A stretch of DNA of 64,000 bases from Dryocola boscaweniae (GCF_025215095.1 NZ_JALHAP010000080.1:62001-126000), one strand, 5' to 3'. Positions 44,608-53,783 are shown, numbered from the stretch's first letter. Numbers and translations are program-made. The notes: generated by a model not told the origin, from the sequence alone.

Positions 44608-45461
44608 GGGGCGACTCCTTGCGCCAGGCGCGCGCGTTTGCGGTTTGCCAGCAGGCCGTGTTTCGGGGCAAAGATGAAGGCAATCAGGAATAAAACGGTT
44701 TGCAGTACGACGATAATCCCGCCCGTTGCGCCGTCGAGAAAATAGCTGATATAAGTGCCGACCGCGCTGGTCACGCTGCCCAGCGCCACGGAAATCATCA
44801 GCAGTTTCGGGAAGCGGTCGGTCAGCAGATAAGCGGTTGCGCCCGGCGTGACCACCATACAAATCACCAGAAACGCGCCGACGGTTTGCAGCGCGGCAAC
44901 GGTGGTGGCCGAAAGCAAAGTGAAAAACAATCCCTTTAGCAGCACAGGATTCAGGCCAATCGAGCGGGCGTGGTTTTCATCGAAAAAGGTCACCATCAGG
45001 TCTTTCCATTTCAGCAATAGAATGGCCAGCGAAACAAAACCAATCACCGCAAGCTGGACGATATCGGCTGGCGCGATAGCCAGAATATTGCCCAGCACTA
45101 TGGTCTGAATATTCACCGAGGTTGGATTAAGCGAAACCATAAACAGCCCGAGGCCGAAGAACGAGGAGAAGATAAGCCCGATGATGGTGTCTTCCCGCAG
45201 GCGCGTGCGCTGGTTTAAAAACAACATGGTTGCCGCAGCCAGCCCGCCGGAAAAGAACGCGCCGATGGAAAAGGGCAGGCCAAGCATATATGCGCCCGCA
45301 ACACCCGGTACGATGGAGTGCGAAAGCGCGTCGCCAATAAGCGACCAACCTTTAAGCATCAGATAACACGACAAAAATGCGCAGACGCCGCCGACCAGCG
45401 CCGACACCCAGACGGCGTTAAACATGTAGTTATAGGCAAAAGGTTCCAGCAAAATACCCAT
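44604..45461 (-). CDS. sitC: Manganese/iron ABC transporter permease SitC
   Basis: 285 residues, ABC-3 family permease with GWSLIGDALSHSIVPGVAGAY near 45 and further membrane segments throughout. Paralogous to SitD; the two together form the membrane channel. It lies three bases downstream of the sitB stop. Confidence 0.94.
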   Translation of the reverse strand: MGILLEPFAYNYMFNAVWVSALVGGVCAFLSCYLMLKGWSLIGDALSHSIVPGVAGAYMLGLPFSIGAFFSGGLAAATMLFLNQRTRLREDTIIGLIFSSFFGLGLFMVSLNPTSVNIQTIVLGNILAIAPADIVQLAVIGFVSLAILLLKWKDLMVTFFDENHARSIGLNPVLLKGLFFTLLSATTVAALQTVGAFLVICMVVTPGATAYLLTDRFPKLLMISVALGSVTSAVGTYISYFLDGATGGIIVVLQTVLFLIAFIFAPKHGLLANRKRARLAQGVAP

Positions 45462-45464
45462 CGG

Positions 45465-46283
45465 CTATTTTCCTTTTATCTGCCCGGCAGCGCGAATAAA
45501 CGGGCGTTCGTCGTCCGTTACCACGCTGGTTTCCAGGCCGGTGAGCGTGACGTGCCGCAGCACGCCGCTGAAGGCGATTTCGAGATTTTCCTGGGTAAAG
45601 GTTTCGCGCGTTGGGCCGTAGGCGAGTACGGTGCCTTTTACCAGCACGGTATGGTCGCAGTAGTCGGTGACCGCGCCAAGATTGTGGGTGGCGACAAGCA
45701 TCGTACGGCCTTCGTCGCGCAGCTCGCGCAGCAGGCTGATGATTTGCTCTTCGGTTTTGACATCAACGCCGGTGAAGGGCTCATCCAGCAGGATGACCTG
45801 GCCGTCCTGGGCGATAGCGCGGGCTAAAAACACACGCTTTTTCTGCCCGCCGGAAAGCTCGCCAATCTGCCGATGGCGGAAATCGCTCATGCCAACGCGC
45901 GCGAGCGCATGGTCTACGGCTTCTTTGTCGGCCTTGCCCGCAATACGCAACATGCCCATATGCCCGTAGCGGCCCATCATTACGACGTCTTCCACCAGAA
46001 CCGGGAAGGACCAGTCCACATCTTCGGACTGGGGCACGTAGGAAACCAGGTTCTGGCGCAGCGCGTTTTTGGTCGGCATGCCGAGAATGGATATGCTGCC
46101 TTTCGCCAGATGAACAAAACCCATAATGGCTTTGAAGAGCGTGGATTTGCCGGAGCCGTTAACCCCGACCAGCGCCGCGATGGTACCGGTTGGGATGCGG
46201 AACGTGGCCTCGCGCAGGGCGGTGTGTCCGTTGCGGTAGGTTACGCTGGCATCCTGCACGGAGATGCCGAAAATATCCGTCAT
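45465..46283 (-). CDS. sitB: Manganese/iron ABC transporter ATPase SitB
   Basis: 272 residues with Walker [16 protein letters not shown] near 38, signature [14 protein letters not shown] and Walker [12 protein letters not shown]. It overlaps sitA by 4 bp. It powers metal import with SitC/SitD. Confidence 0.95.
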   Translation of the reverse strand: MTDIFGISVQDASVTYRNGHTALREATFRIPTGTIAALVGVNGSGKSTLFKAIMGFVHLAKGSISILGMPTKNALRQNLVSYVPQSEDVDWSFPVLVEDVVMMGRYGHMGMLRIAGKADKEAVDHALARVGMSDFRHRQIGELSGGQKKRVFLARAIAQDGQVILLDEPFTGVDVKTEEQIISLLRELRDEGRTMLVATHNLGAVTDYCDHTVLVKGTVLAYGPTRETFTQENLEIAFSGVLRHVTLTGLETSVVTDDERPFIRAAGQIKGK

Positions 46284-47200
46284 TTTTGCGCTCCTTCGTT
46301 GATGCCTTTAACGATAGTGCTGGTGGTGACGCGCAGCAGATCTAAATAGGTGGGAACCGGACCATTTGCCGCGCTCAGGGAATCGACATACAGCACGCCG
46401 CCGTAGCGGGAGCCGGATTCACGCGCTACCTGGCGGGCCGGTTTATCGGAAATGGTGCTTTCGCTGAATATCGCCGGGATGTTGTTTTTACGAATGGTGT
46501 CGATGACTTTTCGCACCTGCTGCGGCGTGCCCTGCTGGTCGGCATTGATCGGCCACAGATACAGCTCTTTCAATCCGTAATCGTTGGCGAGGTATGAGAA
46601 CGCGCCTTCGCTTGTGACCAGCCAGCGCTTGTTTTCAGGAATTTTGTTCAGCTCATCGCGCAGTGGTTCGAGGGTTTGCTGGATTTTTTGCTTATAGGCT
46701 TCGGCATTTTTAGCGTAAACGGCGGCGTTTTCCGGATCGTACTTGCCGAGCGCATCGCGAATATTATCGACGTAGATTAACGCGTTTTTCGGCGACATCC
46801 AGGCGTGTGGATTCGGTTTGCCGTTATAGGGACCTTCGGTGATGCCGGTCGGCGTGATGCCTTTTGAGACGATGACTTCCGGCACGCCTTCAATATGCTG
46901 ATAAAACTTCTGGAACCACAGTTCGAGATTAAGGCCGTTGGCTAAAATAAGCTGCGCGCCCTGAGCGCGGCGGATATCGCCGGGCGTTGGCTGATATTCG
47001 TGGATCTCAGCCCCGGCTTTGGTTATGGACTCGACGTCTGCCGCGTCACCCGCCACGTTTTTTGCCATGTCCGCGATGACGGTAAAAGTGGTGATGACTT
47101 TAAACTTTTCTTTCGCCCAGGTCTGGGATGAGTTGAGCATCAGCGCCGCCATCATGCCCGCTACTAAGATTGTTTTTTTCGCCGCCGCTTTCCCGAACAT
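46280..47200 (-). CDS. sitA: Manganese/iron-binding periplasmic protein SitA
   Basis: 306 residues from the ATG at 47200 ([20 protein letters not shown]), with AGAGGGGATGAC upstream. A signal peptide ends SSQTWA, then [20 protein letters not shown]. The metal ligands of this cluster A-I binding protein are visible: [11 protein letters not shown] (His), [11 protein letters not shown] (His), the Glu in [14 protein letters not shown] and the Asp in YVDSLS. First gene of the sit operon, with MntR- and Fur-like sites in the 100 bp upstream. Confidence 0.95.
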   Translation of the reverse strand: MFGKAAAKKTILVAGMMAALMLNSSQTWAKEKFKVITTFTVIADMAKNVAGDAADVESITKAGAEIHEYQPTPGDIRRAQGAQLILANGLNLELWFQKFYQHIEGVPEVIVSKGITPTGITEGPYNGKPNPHAWMSPKNALIYVDNIRDALGKYDPENAAVYAKNAEAYKQKIQQTLEPLRDELNKIPENKRWLVTSEGAFSYLANDYGLKELYLWPINADQQGTPQQVRKVIDTIRKNNIPAIFSESTISDKPARQVARESGSRYGGVLYVDSLSAANGPVPTYLDLLRVTTSTIVKGINEGAQK

Positions 47201-47235
47201 GTCATCCCCTCTGATTCGTCTGATAAGTAAACAGA

Positions 47236-47251
47236 TATAGCAATTGCTATA
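47236..47251. promoter_or_regulatory. 16-bp perfect palindrome in sit promoter
   Basis: TATAGCAATTGCTATA, immediately next to the MntR-type site and 36-51 bp before the sitA start. It could be part of the promoter (a TATA-like -10) or a further operator. Confidence 0.5.
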
Positions 47252-47273
47252 AAACATAGCTGTAGCTATGTTT
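47252..47273. promoter_or_regulatory. MntR box upstream of sitA
   Basis: AAACATAGC and GCTATGTTT separated by four bases, a perfect inverted repeat matching the known MntR operator of enterobacterial mntH and sit promoters. It implies repression by manganese-loaded MntR. Confidence 0.85.
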
Positions 47274-47277
47274 AAAT

Positions 47278-47296
47278 GCAAATAATTATCATTTAA
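47278..47296. promoter_or_regulatory. Fur box upstream of sitA
   Basis: Read on the plus strand, GCAAATAATTATCATTTAA agrees with the 19-bp Fur consensus at about 12 positions, including the central ATNATNAT pattern. With the MntR site it implies dual iron and manganese control. Confidence 0.7.
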
Positions 47297-47313
47297 TTGC
47301 GAGGGGGCAGAAC

Positions 47314-47706
47314 TTAAGTCGTTGTGTTCTGCAGCGGTTTCAGGGCTTCTTCTATCAGCGCTAATCCGTTTTTATTTCTTTGTTTAAGGTAAACATCATT
47401 GAGCTGATTGATTTCTTCAAGCTGCGTTAATGCCTGAAAAGCCGGATGTACGTCGCTGTGAGGATCGAGAATATCAGCCGTGCGAACGTCCTGGGTTTTC
47501 TCTTCTTTAATTTCGGCGGTAAGACGAATGATTATTTCTTGATTGGCGGAATGCAGGGCCTGTAGCTCCGCCGGATTCGCCTGGCTTGCTGTTTGCGCCG
47601 TAGTGGCAGGAAGCGAAATTTTATTGATGGCTTCTACCGTTTTATCGGCGGGCTGCGCGCAGCCGACCAGCAAAAGCGCCAGGAGTAAAATGGATTTTTT
47701 AAACAT
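47314..47706 (-). CDS. Small lipoprotein of unknown function
   Basis: 130 residues with a lipoprotein signal (MFKKSILLLALLLVGCAQPA; lipobox LVGC, Cys16). The mature part is hydrophilic and mostly helical (QALHSANQEIIIRLTAEIKEE, FQALTQLEEINQLNDVYLKQ). I do not recognise the family. AAGGAAACTCC precedes the start. It faces the same way as sitA, but the Fur/MntR sites lie between them, so it is a separate unit. Confidence 0.75.
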   Translation of the reverse strand: MFKKSILLLALLLVGCAQPADKTVEAINKISLPATTAQTASQANPAELQALHSANQEIIIRLTAEIKEEKTQDVRTADILDPHSDVHPAFQALTQLEEINQLNDVYLKQRNKNGLALIEEALKPLQNTTT

Positions 47707-47820
47707 GGAGTTTCCTTGATAACAGAAACGGCGATGCGGAACTTCTGCTCCGGTTTGGGAGGGAAAGTACCCGCAACGGCTATCGGGAAACCACCAAAAA
47801 GTTGTTTATTTTTAAATTAA

Positions 47821-47844
47821 ATAAGCCCGCGTTGGCAGGCTTAT
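47821..47844 (-). terminator. Terminator after yghU
   Basis: ATAAGCC/GGCTTAT stem followed on the minus strand by TTAATTTAAAAAT, just after the yghU stop. Confidence 0.65.
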
Positions 47845-47854
47845 GAGTCAATCT

Positions 47855-48721
47855 TCAGCGTGTCAGTTTGTCTTCGGTGCGCAACTCAAAATCAGAGGCA
47901 TCGTGGCGTTCGTGCAACTGTTCGGATGGCTCGCCCCAGGTGCGATTCACGATACGCCCGCGCTTAACCGCAGGACGATTCGCCACTTCATCGGCCCAGC
48001 GCTGGAAGTGTTTGTATGACGCGACGTCGAGGAACTCCGCTGAGTCGTACAATCCCCCTTTTGCCAGAGCGCCATACCACGGCCAAATCGCCATGTCGGC
48101 AATGGAATACTCTTCGCCTGCGATAAAGCGATGGTTTGCCAGTTGGCGATCGAGCACGTCGAGCTGGCGCTTGGTTTCCATCGCAAAACGGTTGATAGCG
48201 TATTCGATTTTTACCGGCGCGTAGTGATAGAAATGGCCGAAGCCGCCGCCAAGATAGGGTGCCGAGCCCTGCAGCCAGAACAGCCAGTTCAGCGTTTCGG
48301 TACGCGTAGCGATGTCCTGCGGCAGGAAATAACCGAACTTATCCGCCAGATAAACCAGAATAGAGCCTGATTCAAAAACACGAATCGGCGGCGTGGCGGA
48401 GTTATCGAGCAGCGCCGGAATCTTAGAGTTTGGGTTCACTTCCACAAAGCCGCTGGAGAACTGATCGCCTTCTCCGATACGGATTAAGTGCGCATCGTAT
48501 TCCGCCCCGCTTACGCCCAGCGCTAAGAGTTCTTCCAGAAGAATCGTCACCTTCTGGCCGTTAGGCGTGCCCAGCGAGTAAAGCTGTAGCGGGTGTTTGC
48601 CTGATGGCAGCGTTTTCTCATGCGTCGGCCCGGCAACAGGGCGGTTGATGTTGGAAAACTGGCCTGTCTCGGACTTGTTCCAGGTCCAGACTTTTGGCGG
48701 TTGGTAGTTGTTTTCGGACAT
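47855..48721 (-). CDS. yghU: Glutathione S-transferase-like disulfide reductase YghU
   Basis: 288 residues from the ATG at 48721 (MSENNYQPPKVWTWNKSE), the exact E. coli YghU length. The N-terminal thioredoxin-like domain has YSLGTPNGQKVTILLEELL, typical of the YghU/YfcG (Nu-class) group, and the C-terminal helical domain ends in NRTWGEPSEQLHERHDASDF. These proteins use glutathione to reduce disulfides or organic hydroperoxides. The open frame extends 72 residues upstream through a REP element, which I reject as coding. Confidence 0.93.
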   Translation of the reverse strand: MSENNYQPPKVWTWNKSETGQFSNINRPVAGPTHEKTLPSGKHPLQLYSLGTPNGQKVTILLEELLALGVSGAEYDAHLIRIGEGDQFSSGFVEVNPNSKIPALLDNSATPPIRVFESGSILVYLADKFGYFLPQDIATRTETLNWLFWLQGSAPYLGGGFGHFYHYAPVKIEYAINRFAMETKRQLDVLDRQLANHRFIAGEEYSIADMAIWPWYGALAKGGLYDSAEFLDVASYKHFQRWADEVANRPAVKRGRIVNRTWGEPSEQLHERHDASDFELRTEDKLTR

Positions 48722-48755
48722 GTTGTTGGCCTGCCTTCTGTCAGGAAAATTACAC

Positions 48756-48840
48756 GGGGCGGATAAGGTTACGTCATCCGCCGTTATCGGTATGAAACCA
48801 CAAATCTGGCGAATGGCGCTGTCGCTTATCCGCCCTACAA
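48756..48840. repeat. REP pair upstream of yghU
   Basis: GGGGCGGATAAGGTTACGTC and the facing TGGCGAATGGCGCTGTCGCT...CCGCCCTACAA, in the gap before the AT-rich glycosyltransferase pair. Confidence 0.75.
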
Positions 48841-48970
48841 CTGAGCGGAATAATGACCTTGAAGTGTAGCAGGCGGGAAGAGGAAGATTGGGGAAAGGGC
48901 AGAAAAGGTAAAAGGTTACGTTGTCAGGCCCGCCCATTCATTGAAGGTGGGTCTTTAAATAGGATAAAGT

Positions 48971-50002
48971 GTGTTCCGACCAATAAACAATGATGCGCAC
49001 AGTGTGGCGTTGGATGATGTATTACGGAGCCAAGTGATTACACAAATCAGGCAGTCAATAACATCCGAAATAATCTGCCCGTCTACCGGCGGCAAAGCAA
49101 TATTTTTCGGAGTGGATGGAAGTTTTATCCGACACGCTATGATTACCATGCAATCGGTAATTAATCATAGTGAGCGTTTCGTATTCCATTTCCATATATT
49201 ATCTTCGGAGCTGTCAGAAGAGGATTGCAGCGCTTACCGGAATATCGCTGAAACAGGTGGCTGCGGGTTAACGCTACATAAGATTTCTCCAGAACTATTC
49301 TCTGATTTACCGACAACCGATTTGTTCAGCAAGGCCACCTATTACCGTTTGCTGGCACCGAAGTTGATCGAAGAAGACCGATTGCTGTATTTGGACGCGG
49401 ATATAGTATGTCTCGCTCCATGTGATGAGCTATGGTCTCATCCTTTAACAGACGAAGTAGCTTATGTTATTAGTGAGTCACCTGAGCTTGCTCCGGTCCT
49501 GGCAGAAAAGGCTGGGCTTAAGGGAAGCAGGTATTTTAACGCAGGGGTTATGTTGATTAATAAACAGCGTTGGAATGAGCTTAATATCAGTGAAGCTGTG
49601 TTTGATTTATTACTTAAAAAAGGGAAGAGTTTCAAATACCTTGATCAGGATGCGCTGAATATTATTCTTGAAGGATATATTGATTTTGGGGAGCGACGTT
49701 TTAATACCATTTTTATGCTCAAGCATGATGAGCAGGGATATTGTGCTTTGCCGCCAGCAGAAACTGTTTTCCTTCACTATGCCGGAGCAGATAAACCATG
49801 GCAACAATGGAATGAACAGGCTGTATGCCGTTTTTATTGGGAAATTTACAATAAATCACATTTAGCAAAGATCCCTTTTGATCTTCCAGAAAAAGATTGG
49901 CAAGCGAAAAAATTTTATAAACTTCTTCTAAGAAATAGAAAATTTATTCCAGGCATACGTTGGCTAATTAATTATTACAAGATGCGGTATATTAAATTAT
50001 GA
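48971..50002 (+). CDS. Family 8 glycosyltransferase (LPS core type)
   Basis: 343 residues starting with GTG at 48971 behind AGGATAAA. The GT8 catalytic metal motif DAD (Asp142, Asp144) is in LLYLDADIVCL, and SRYFNAGVMLINKQRW, KYLDQDALNIILEG and FLHYAGADKPW are the usual later motifs of WaaI/WaaJ-like lipopolysaccharide alpha-glucosyl/galactosyltransferases. The gene is distinctly AT-rich compared with its surroundings and overlaps the following ligase-like gene by 4 bp. It is located outside the main waa locus, next to tRNA-Phe, so it is probably an acquired surface-modification gene. Confidence 0.88.
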   Translation: MFRPINNDAHSVALDDVLRSQVITQIRQSITSEIICPSTGGKAIFFGVDGSFIRHAMITMQSVINHSERFVFHFHILSSELSEEDCSAYRNIAETGGCGLTLHKISPELFSDLPTTDLFSKATYYRLLAPKLIEEDRLLYLDADIVCLAPCDELWSHPLTDEVAYVISESPELAPVLAEKAGLKGSRYFNAGVMLINKQRWNELNISEAVFDLLLKKGKSFKYLDQDALNIILEGYIDFGERRFNTIFMLKHDEQGYCALPPAETVFLHYAGADKPWQQWNEQAVCRFYWEIYNKSHLAKIPFDLPEKDWQAKKFYKLLLRNRKFIPGIRWLINYYKMRYIKL

Positions 50003-51252
50003 AATTAAAATCTCTAAAATTTTACGAGCCATTTTTTTTCAATGTTTGTTTCACATTGGCCGTTCTGTCATTGGCTATGGCGCTGTTTTATGATGCTTTT
50101 TCAGTAAAGGTTTTTTATTGCTTAAGTTATATCGGGATCGTTTATTTTATCATCGATATGATAAGAAAAAGAGTGGTAGTTAACCGCCCTCTGGCTTTGC
50201 TCTGTATTTCTTTGTTTGTTATAGGTTTGACTCGTTTTTTATGGGGTAAATACTTCCACGACTCAAGTTGGGGGGATGTTATATACAACTATACGACGGG
50301 AGGGAAGCGTTTTATTCTTGGCGCTTTTCTTGTCTGGTTTTTCTGGTACAGAAGACATTTACTTCATGAAAATACTATTAAACTAGCTGCGGGTATATTG
50401 GTGTTAGGGACGCTTGCACTTGTTTATTTTGGCTATCATGAATGGTCTATTATTCACCGTCGTATACAGCTTGGTACTGACTCATCTGGAACAGTTTCCT
50501 ATCTAATAGTATTTATTTTTATAACTTGCCTGGCCTTTCTTAAAAGGGTAGTAAATAATTCTGCGATTTCGCTTGTGATCTTTATTGCTATATTAGGTTT
50601 TAATATGGCCTTATTATTTTTAACTGAAAGTCGGGCCGCCTTGTTGTTCACACCTCAAATTTATTTTGTTTATTTCCTTTTTCATTATCGTTTTATATCA
50701 TGGAAGTGGAAAGTAGCAACCCTATTGGCTTCAATAGTTATTATAATAGCTCTTGTCCCCGCTAGTGTTTGGGACAGAATGCATAGTATTCAAACTGAAG
50801 TTTCAAGCTATGATAATAATAACAGTACGTCAATTGGCGCACGTTTCTCAATCTGGAAGTCTGGTTGGCACAGTACAGAGTTTTCTTTAAGCGGTCAGAA
50901 CCCTGACGACAGAAATACGAAGGCAAGAAACTGGATTAAGACAGAAGAACGGGGTAATCCGGAAGCTTACAAAAATGTTATTTACCACCTGCATGACGAC
51001 TTACTTGAAACCCTTTCTTTACAGGGTCTGATGGGACTATTGTCAGTTCTGTTGTTGTATTTTGCTACAGCATGGCATGCGTTGAAAAACAGGAGATATG
51101 AACTCTTCTATTTGCTGCTTACGCTTGTCATGTTTGGTTTAACGGATACGGTGTTAATCCAGCGACAGACGGTGATGATACTTTGCTTGTGTATCCTGTT
51201 GGTGGGGACGTTGTCATCCAGCAAAAAAGAAGGACACGAAAAAGATGTTTGA
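49999..51252 (+). CDS. O-antigen ligase-like membrane protein (WaaL/Wzy_C family)
   Basis: 417 residues with about 11-12 membrane segments. A conserved Arg212 lies in LTESRAALLF and the large periplasmic loop (roughly 255-340) ends with His332 in YHLHDDLLETLSLQGLMG, the pattern expected for WaaL-type glycosyl-transfer to lipid A-core or for Wzy_C relatives. Strongly AT-rich, paired with the GT8 gene by a 4-bp overlap. It could ligate O-antigen or another polymer, or alter the core. Family call good, reaction uncertain. Confidence 0.85.
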   Translation: MKLKSLKFYEPFFFNVCFTLAVLSLAMALFYDAFSVKVFYCLSYIGIVYFIIDMIRKRVVVNRPLALLCISLFVIGLTRFLWGKYFHDSSWGDVIYNYTTGGKRFILGAFLVWFFWYRRHLLHENTIKLAAGILVLGTLALVYFGYHEWSIIHRRIQLGTDSSGTVSYLIVFIFITCLAFLKRVVNNSAISLVIFIAILGFNMALLFLTESRAALLFTPQIYFVYFLFHYRFISWKWKVATLLASIVIIIALVPASVWDRMHSIQTEVSSYDNNNSTSIGARFSIWKSGWHSTEFSLSGQNPDDRNTKARNWIKTEERGNPEAYKNVIYHLHDDLLETLSLQGLMGLLSVLLLYFATAWHALKNRRYELFYLLLTLVMFGLTDTVLIQRQTVMILCLCILLVGTLSSSKKEGHEKDV

Positions 51253-51298
51253 AGGGCTAAATCACGATAAAGCGGCAGGTTGTCGCTGACCGATGACA

Positions 51299-51316
51299 CG
51301 TCTCATGGATGAGACG
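51299..51316 (+). terminator. Hairpin after ligase-like gene
   Basis: CGTCTCAT-GG-ATGAGACG, a perfect 8-bp stem, followed by a weakly T-rich stretch (ATCGTTTTGTGTTT). Confidence 0.5.
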
Positions 51317-51373
51317 AACAATCGTTTTGTGTTTGAAAAACAGTTTGATGAAGAGGCCGTACTCCGGAAAGCA

Positions 51374-51399
51374 AAAAACCAGCCCGTAGGCTGGTTTTT
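51374..51399. terminator. Bidirectional terminator between tRNA-Phe and ligase-like gene
   Basis: AAAAACCAGCC-CGTA-GGCTGGTTTTT: an 11-bp stem with A and T tracts on both sides, able to end transcription of tRNA-Phe (minus) and of the opposing operon (plus). Confidence 0.85.
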
Positions 51400-51408
51400 C
51401 TGAATAAG

Positions 51409-51484
51409 TGGTGCCCGGACTCGGAATCGAACCAAGGACACGGGGATTTTCAATCCCCTGCTCTACCGACTGAGCTATCCGGGC
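51409..51484 (-). tRNA. pheU: tRNA-Phe (anticodon GAA)
   Basis: On the minus strand it begins GCCCGGATAGCTCAGTCGGT, with anticodon loop ATTGAAAAT giving GAA, T-arm TTCGATTC and an encoded CCA end. 76 nt. Its place beside the yjdC/dsbD side of the E. coli-like order identifies the pheU locus. This tRNA is a well-known insertion point for islands, and the AT-rich glycosyltransferase pair lies on its 3' side. Confidence 0.97.
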
Positions 51485-51668
51485 AACGGGGCGCATTAAA
51501 CCGTAAAGGCCTTTACCCGTCAATAATATTTCAGGAAAAACTGTTCAATCGCTTAAGTTTACGTCAATCTGGCCCACTCTTTGTCTTTGTTGCCGCAATG
51601 TTGCACAAATCTTCCAGACTTTTTCTGGACGCGCCGTGTAGGCTTACGGGCTGATTTCAGGAGGTGGT
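51485..51668. other. Promoter region of tRNA-Phe and araC-type gene
   Basis: 184 bp between the divergent tRNA-Phe and AraC regulator. It should hold both promoters. I see no clear operator. Confidence 0.4.
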
Positions 51669-52508
51669 ATGGCAGAAGACTGGCTTGAGCTTCATCAACA
51701 TGGCGAAACGGGCATTGAGACGATTCGGGTCCACTTTGAAGGGCATGCGTACGATCCTCACTGGCACGATAGTTATCTGGTGGGCATTACCCTTGCGGGT
51801 ACGCAGCAGTTTCACTGCCGTCGCGAACGCCATCACAGCACGCCCGGAGATGTTTTTCTCCTTGAGCCCGGGGAGATTCATGATGGCGACGCCCCGGTTG
51901 CTGGCGGGTTTACCTATCTGACCTTCTACCTTGAAGAGCAATGGCTAACGCGTACTCTCCAGGGCCTGTTTGAAACTATCCCTTCCAGCTATTCGCTGCA
52001 TTTTTCTCGCACCATTGCTCGTGAGCCGCAGCTCGTCCGGGCCATTTCCGGCGCTTTTCATGCTCTGCACAGCGAAGAAATGCGCATTGTGCAGCAAAAC
52101 ACGATGGATAATCTTTTAGGGCAGCTTACAGAACATTGTCAGTGGCGAAAGCGCCTGTCTTCACGGGTGCAAAGCACGGCGATTGCCAATCGGGCCAGGG
52201 ACTATCTTCACGCGCATATTGGTGAAAATATTGGCTTGTCGGATCTGGCGCGCGAAACAGCAACGGATAGATTTACGCTTTCCCGCTGTTTTAAAAGAGA
52301 GTTTCATATGGCGCCCCACGCCTGGCTTATCCAGTTGCGCCTTGTAAGGGCGAGAGCGCTGCTGGCGAAAGGAGAGCTGCCTGCAAATGTCGCGGCTGCG
52401 TTGGGATTTGCCGATCAGAGCCATTTAGGACGCTGGTTCCAGCGCGCGTATCGGCTAACGCCGGCTCATTACCGCAGGTTGTGCACAAACCTTCCAGACG
52501 CGCCTTAA
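51669..52508 (+). CDS. AraC-family transcriptional regulator (cupin N-terminus)
   Basis: 279 residues: an AraC-binding cupin domain (HDSYLVGITLAGTQQFHCRRE and GDVFLLEPGEIHDGD, residues 25-70) and a C-terminal double helix-turn-helix (NIGLSDLARETATDRFTLSRCFKREF and PANVAAALGFADQSHLGRWFQRAYRLTPAHYR). It is followed by a LysE-type exporter 48 bp downstream, a common regulator/exporter pairing. GGAGGTGGT lies directly before the start. Confidence 0.92.
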   Translation: MAEDWLELHQHGETGIETIRVHFEGHAYDPHWHDSYLVGITLAGTQQFHCRRERHHSTPGDVFLLEPGEIHDGDAPVAGGFTYLTFYLEEQWLTRTLQGLFETIPSSYSLHFSRTIAREPQLVRAISGAFHALHSEEMRIVQQNTMDNLLGQLTEHCQWRKRLSSRVQSTAIANRARDYLHAHIGENIGLSDLARETATDRFTLSRCFKREFHMAPHAWLIQLRLVRARALLAKGELPANVAAALGFADQSHLGRWFQRAYRLTPAHYRRLCTNLPDAP

Positions 52509-52556
52509 AAAAAAGTCGAAAGTCGGGGTTCAGACCAATGGAGGAGTTTCTGAACC

Positions 52557-53159
52557 GTGAGCCAGTTTTATTCATCAGCACCGTTTTTACTTTTCGCTTT
52601 TGTCGCCTCAATCACTCCAGGGCCGACCAATATCTTGATTCTGGCTAACAGCCAGCGCTTCGGCGTAAAAGCCACCATGCCTGCGGTGTTGGGGGCTTGT
52701 TGTGCCGCCAGTCTTATCGTGTTTATTTCCGGGGCGGGTGCGGGCGAGGCGCTGCGTCAGTTTCCGCTGGTGCGCGAAGCGATGAGCTGGGCAGGAGCGC
52801 TGTGGTTAAGCTGGATGAGCTGGCAGCTTTTCGCGGCCCCGGCGACGAATTTAACCGATGAGTCCCGGCGGTCGTTTAGCTGTCGCGCGGCTGCGATATT
52901 GCAGCTTATCAATCCTAAAACCTGGATGATGGCGCTGGCGGTGGTCAGCCTGTTTGCGCCACGCGGCGCGCATCCTTTGCAGGATATATCGCTGTTATCC
53001 CTTTGGTTTTTGTTAATTTCACTGCTGTGTTTAAGCTGTTGGGCTTTATTGGGAAAAGCGGCCACGCGGCTGTTTCGCACAACGACATCACTCGTTTGGT
53101 TTCAACGCGTGATGGCATTGTGCTTATTCGCATCAGCCTGGGCCGGATTTATGGGGTAG
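52557..53159 (+). CDS. LysE/RhtB-family exporter
   Basis: 200 residues with six membrane segments. FVASITPGPTNILILANSQRFG is the family signature, and LQLINPKTWMMALAVVSLF is also typical. It starts with GTG at 52557 behind GGAGGAG. It is a probable exporter of an amino acid or a toxic analogue, presumably controlled by the AraC regulator upstream. Its stop is only 2 bp from the stop of convergent yjdC. Confidence 0.9.
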   Translation: MSQFYSSAPFLLFAFVASITPGPTNILILANSQRFGVKATMPAVLGACCAASLIVFISGAGAGEALRQFPLVREAMSWAGALWLSWMSWQLFAAPATNLTDESRRSFSCRAAAILQLINPKTWMMALAVVSLFAPRGAHPLQDISLLSLWFLLISLLCLSCWALLGKAATRLFRTTTSLVWFQRVMALCLFASAWAGFMG

Positions 53160-53161
53160 CC

Positions 53162-53737
53162 TCAGGTTAACGCCCCACCCTGGCGGCACTGGGCGAAGCG
53201 CAAAATATCCTCCGCCAGACGGCGCGCGGTATCGATATCGGCCTGACTGCGCTTAACCAGCAGCTTGCTCAGACAGCCTTCCAGCACCAGTTCCATTTGA
53301 TGCGCAACCATCGTCGGGTCGTCCACTTCCAACTGGGTTAGCAGTTCGTGAGTATATTCCCAGGCGGCTTTTTTCTGCTGGTCGGCCAGTTGATGAATCG
53401 GATGCGAGGCGTCCGGATAAAAAGTGCAGGCGGCAATAAACAGACAGCCGGGATAGCGCTGATTGCTGACGCATTCCGTCAGCGCCTGGTAGCGTTTTAG
53501 GAGTTTCTGCTCAAGCGATAGCTCTTCGTTGAGCATTAGCTGGCGGCGCCAGGCATCAACCTGCTGGCTCAGATAGCGCAGGGCGTCATAGAGCAGAGCT
53601 TCACTGTCAGGCCAGAATTGCTTTACTTCCTGCACCGGGTAGTCCGCCTCATGCGCTACCATTTCAAGGGTAGTGCTGGCGATGCCTTCACGTTCAAGGA
53701 CGTGCAGGGCGTGCTCAAGTACGTCTTCGCGTTGCAC
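53162..53737 (-). CDS. yjdC: TetR-family regulator YjdC
   Basis: 191 residues, TetR fold: N-terminal helix-turn-helix ([20 protein letters not shown], then [20 protein letters not shown]) and a C-terminal ligand domain ending [19 protein letters not shown], which is nearly identical to E. coli YjdC. It is downstream of dsbD in the same direction, separated by 46 bp. Confidence 0.94.
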   Translation of the reverse strand: MQREDVLEHALHVLEREGIASTTLEMVAHEADYPVQEVKQFWPDSEALLYDALRYLSQQVDAWRRQLMLNEELSLEQKLLKRYQALTECVSNQRYPGCLFIAACTFYPDASHPIHQLADQQKKAAWEYTHELLTQLEVDDPTMVAHQMELVLEGCLSKLLVKRSQADIDTARRLAEDILRFAQCRQGGALT

Positions 53738-53783
53738 GGTTTTCTCCTCCGTCGTTCAACGGTTTATCCCACATTAGTGTTGT

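Noticed and set aside
44608..44862. 85-residue N-terminal extension of SitD
   Set aside because: It is the wrong frame of sitC (Arg/Gly-rich, no membrane character); the ATGA overlap at 44604-44607 marks the true start.
48722..48937. N-terminal extension of yghU
   Set aside because: The extra residues are encoded by the REP element and upstream sequence; the natural YghU start MSENNYQPP is at 48721.
48841..51484. Intact prophage or integrative island at tRNA-Phe
   Set aside because: No integrase, phage structural gene or duplicate of the tRNA 3' end was found; only the two AT-rich genes remain.
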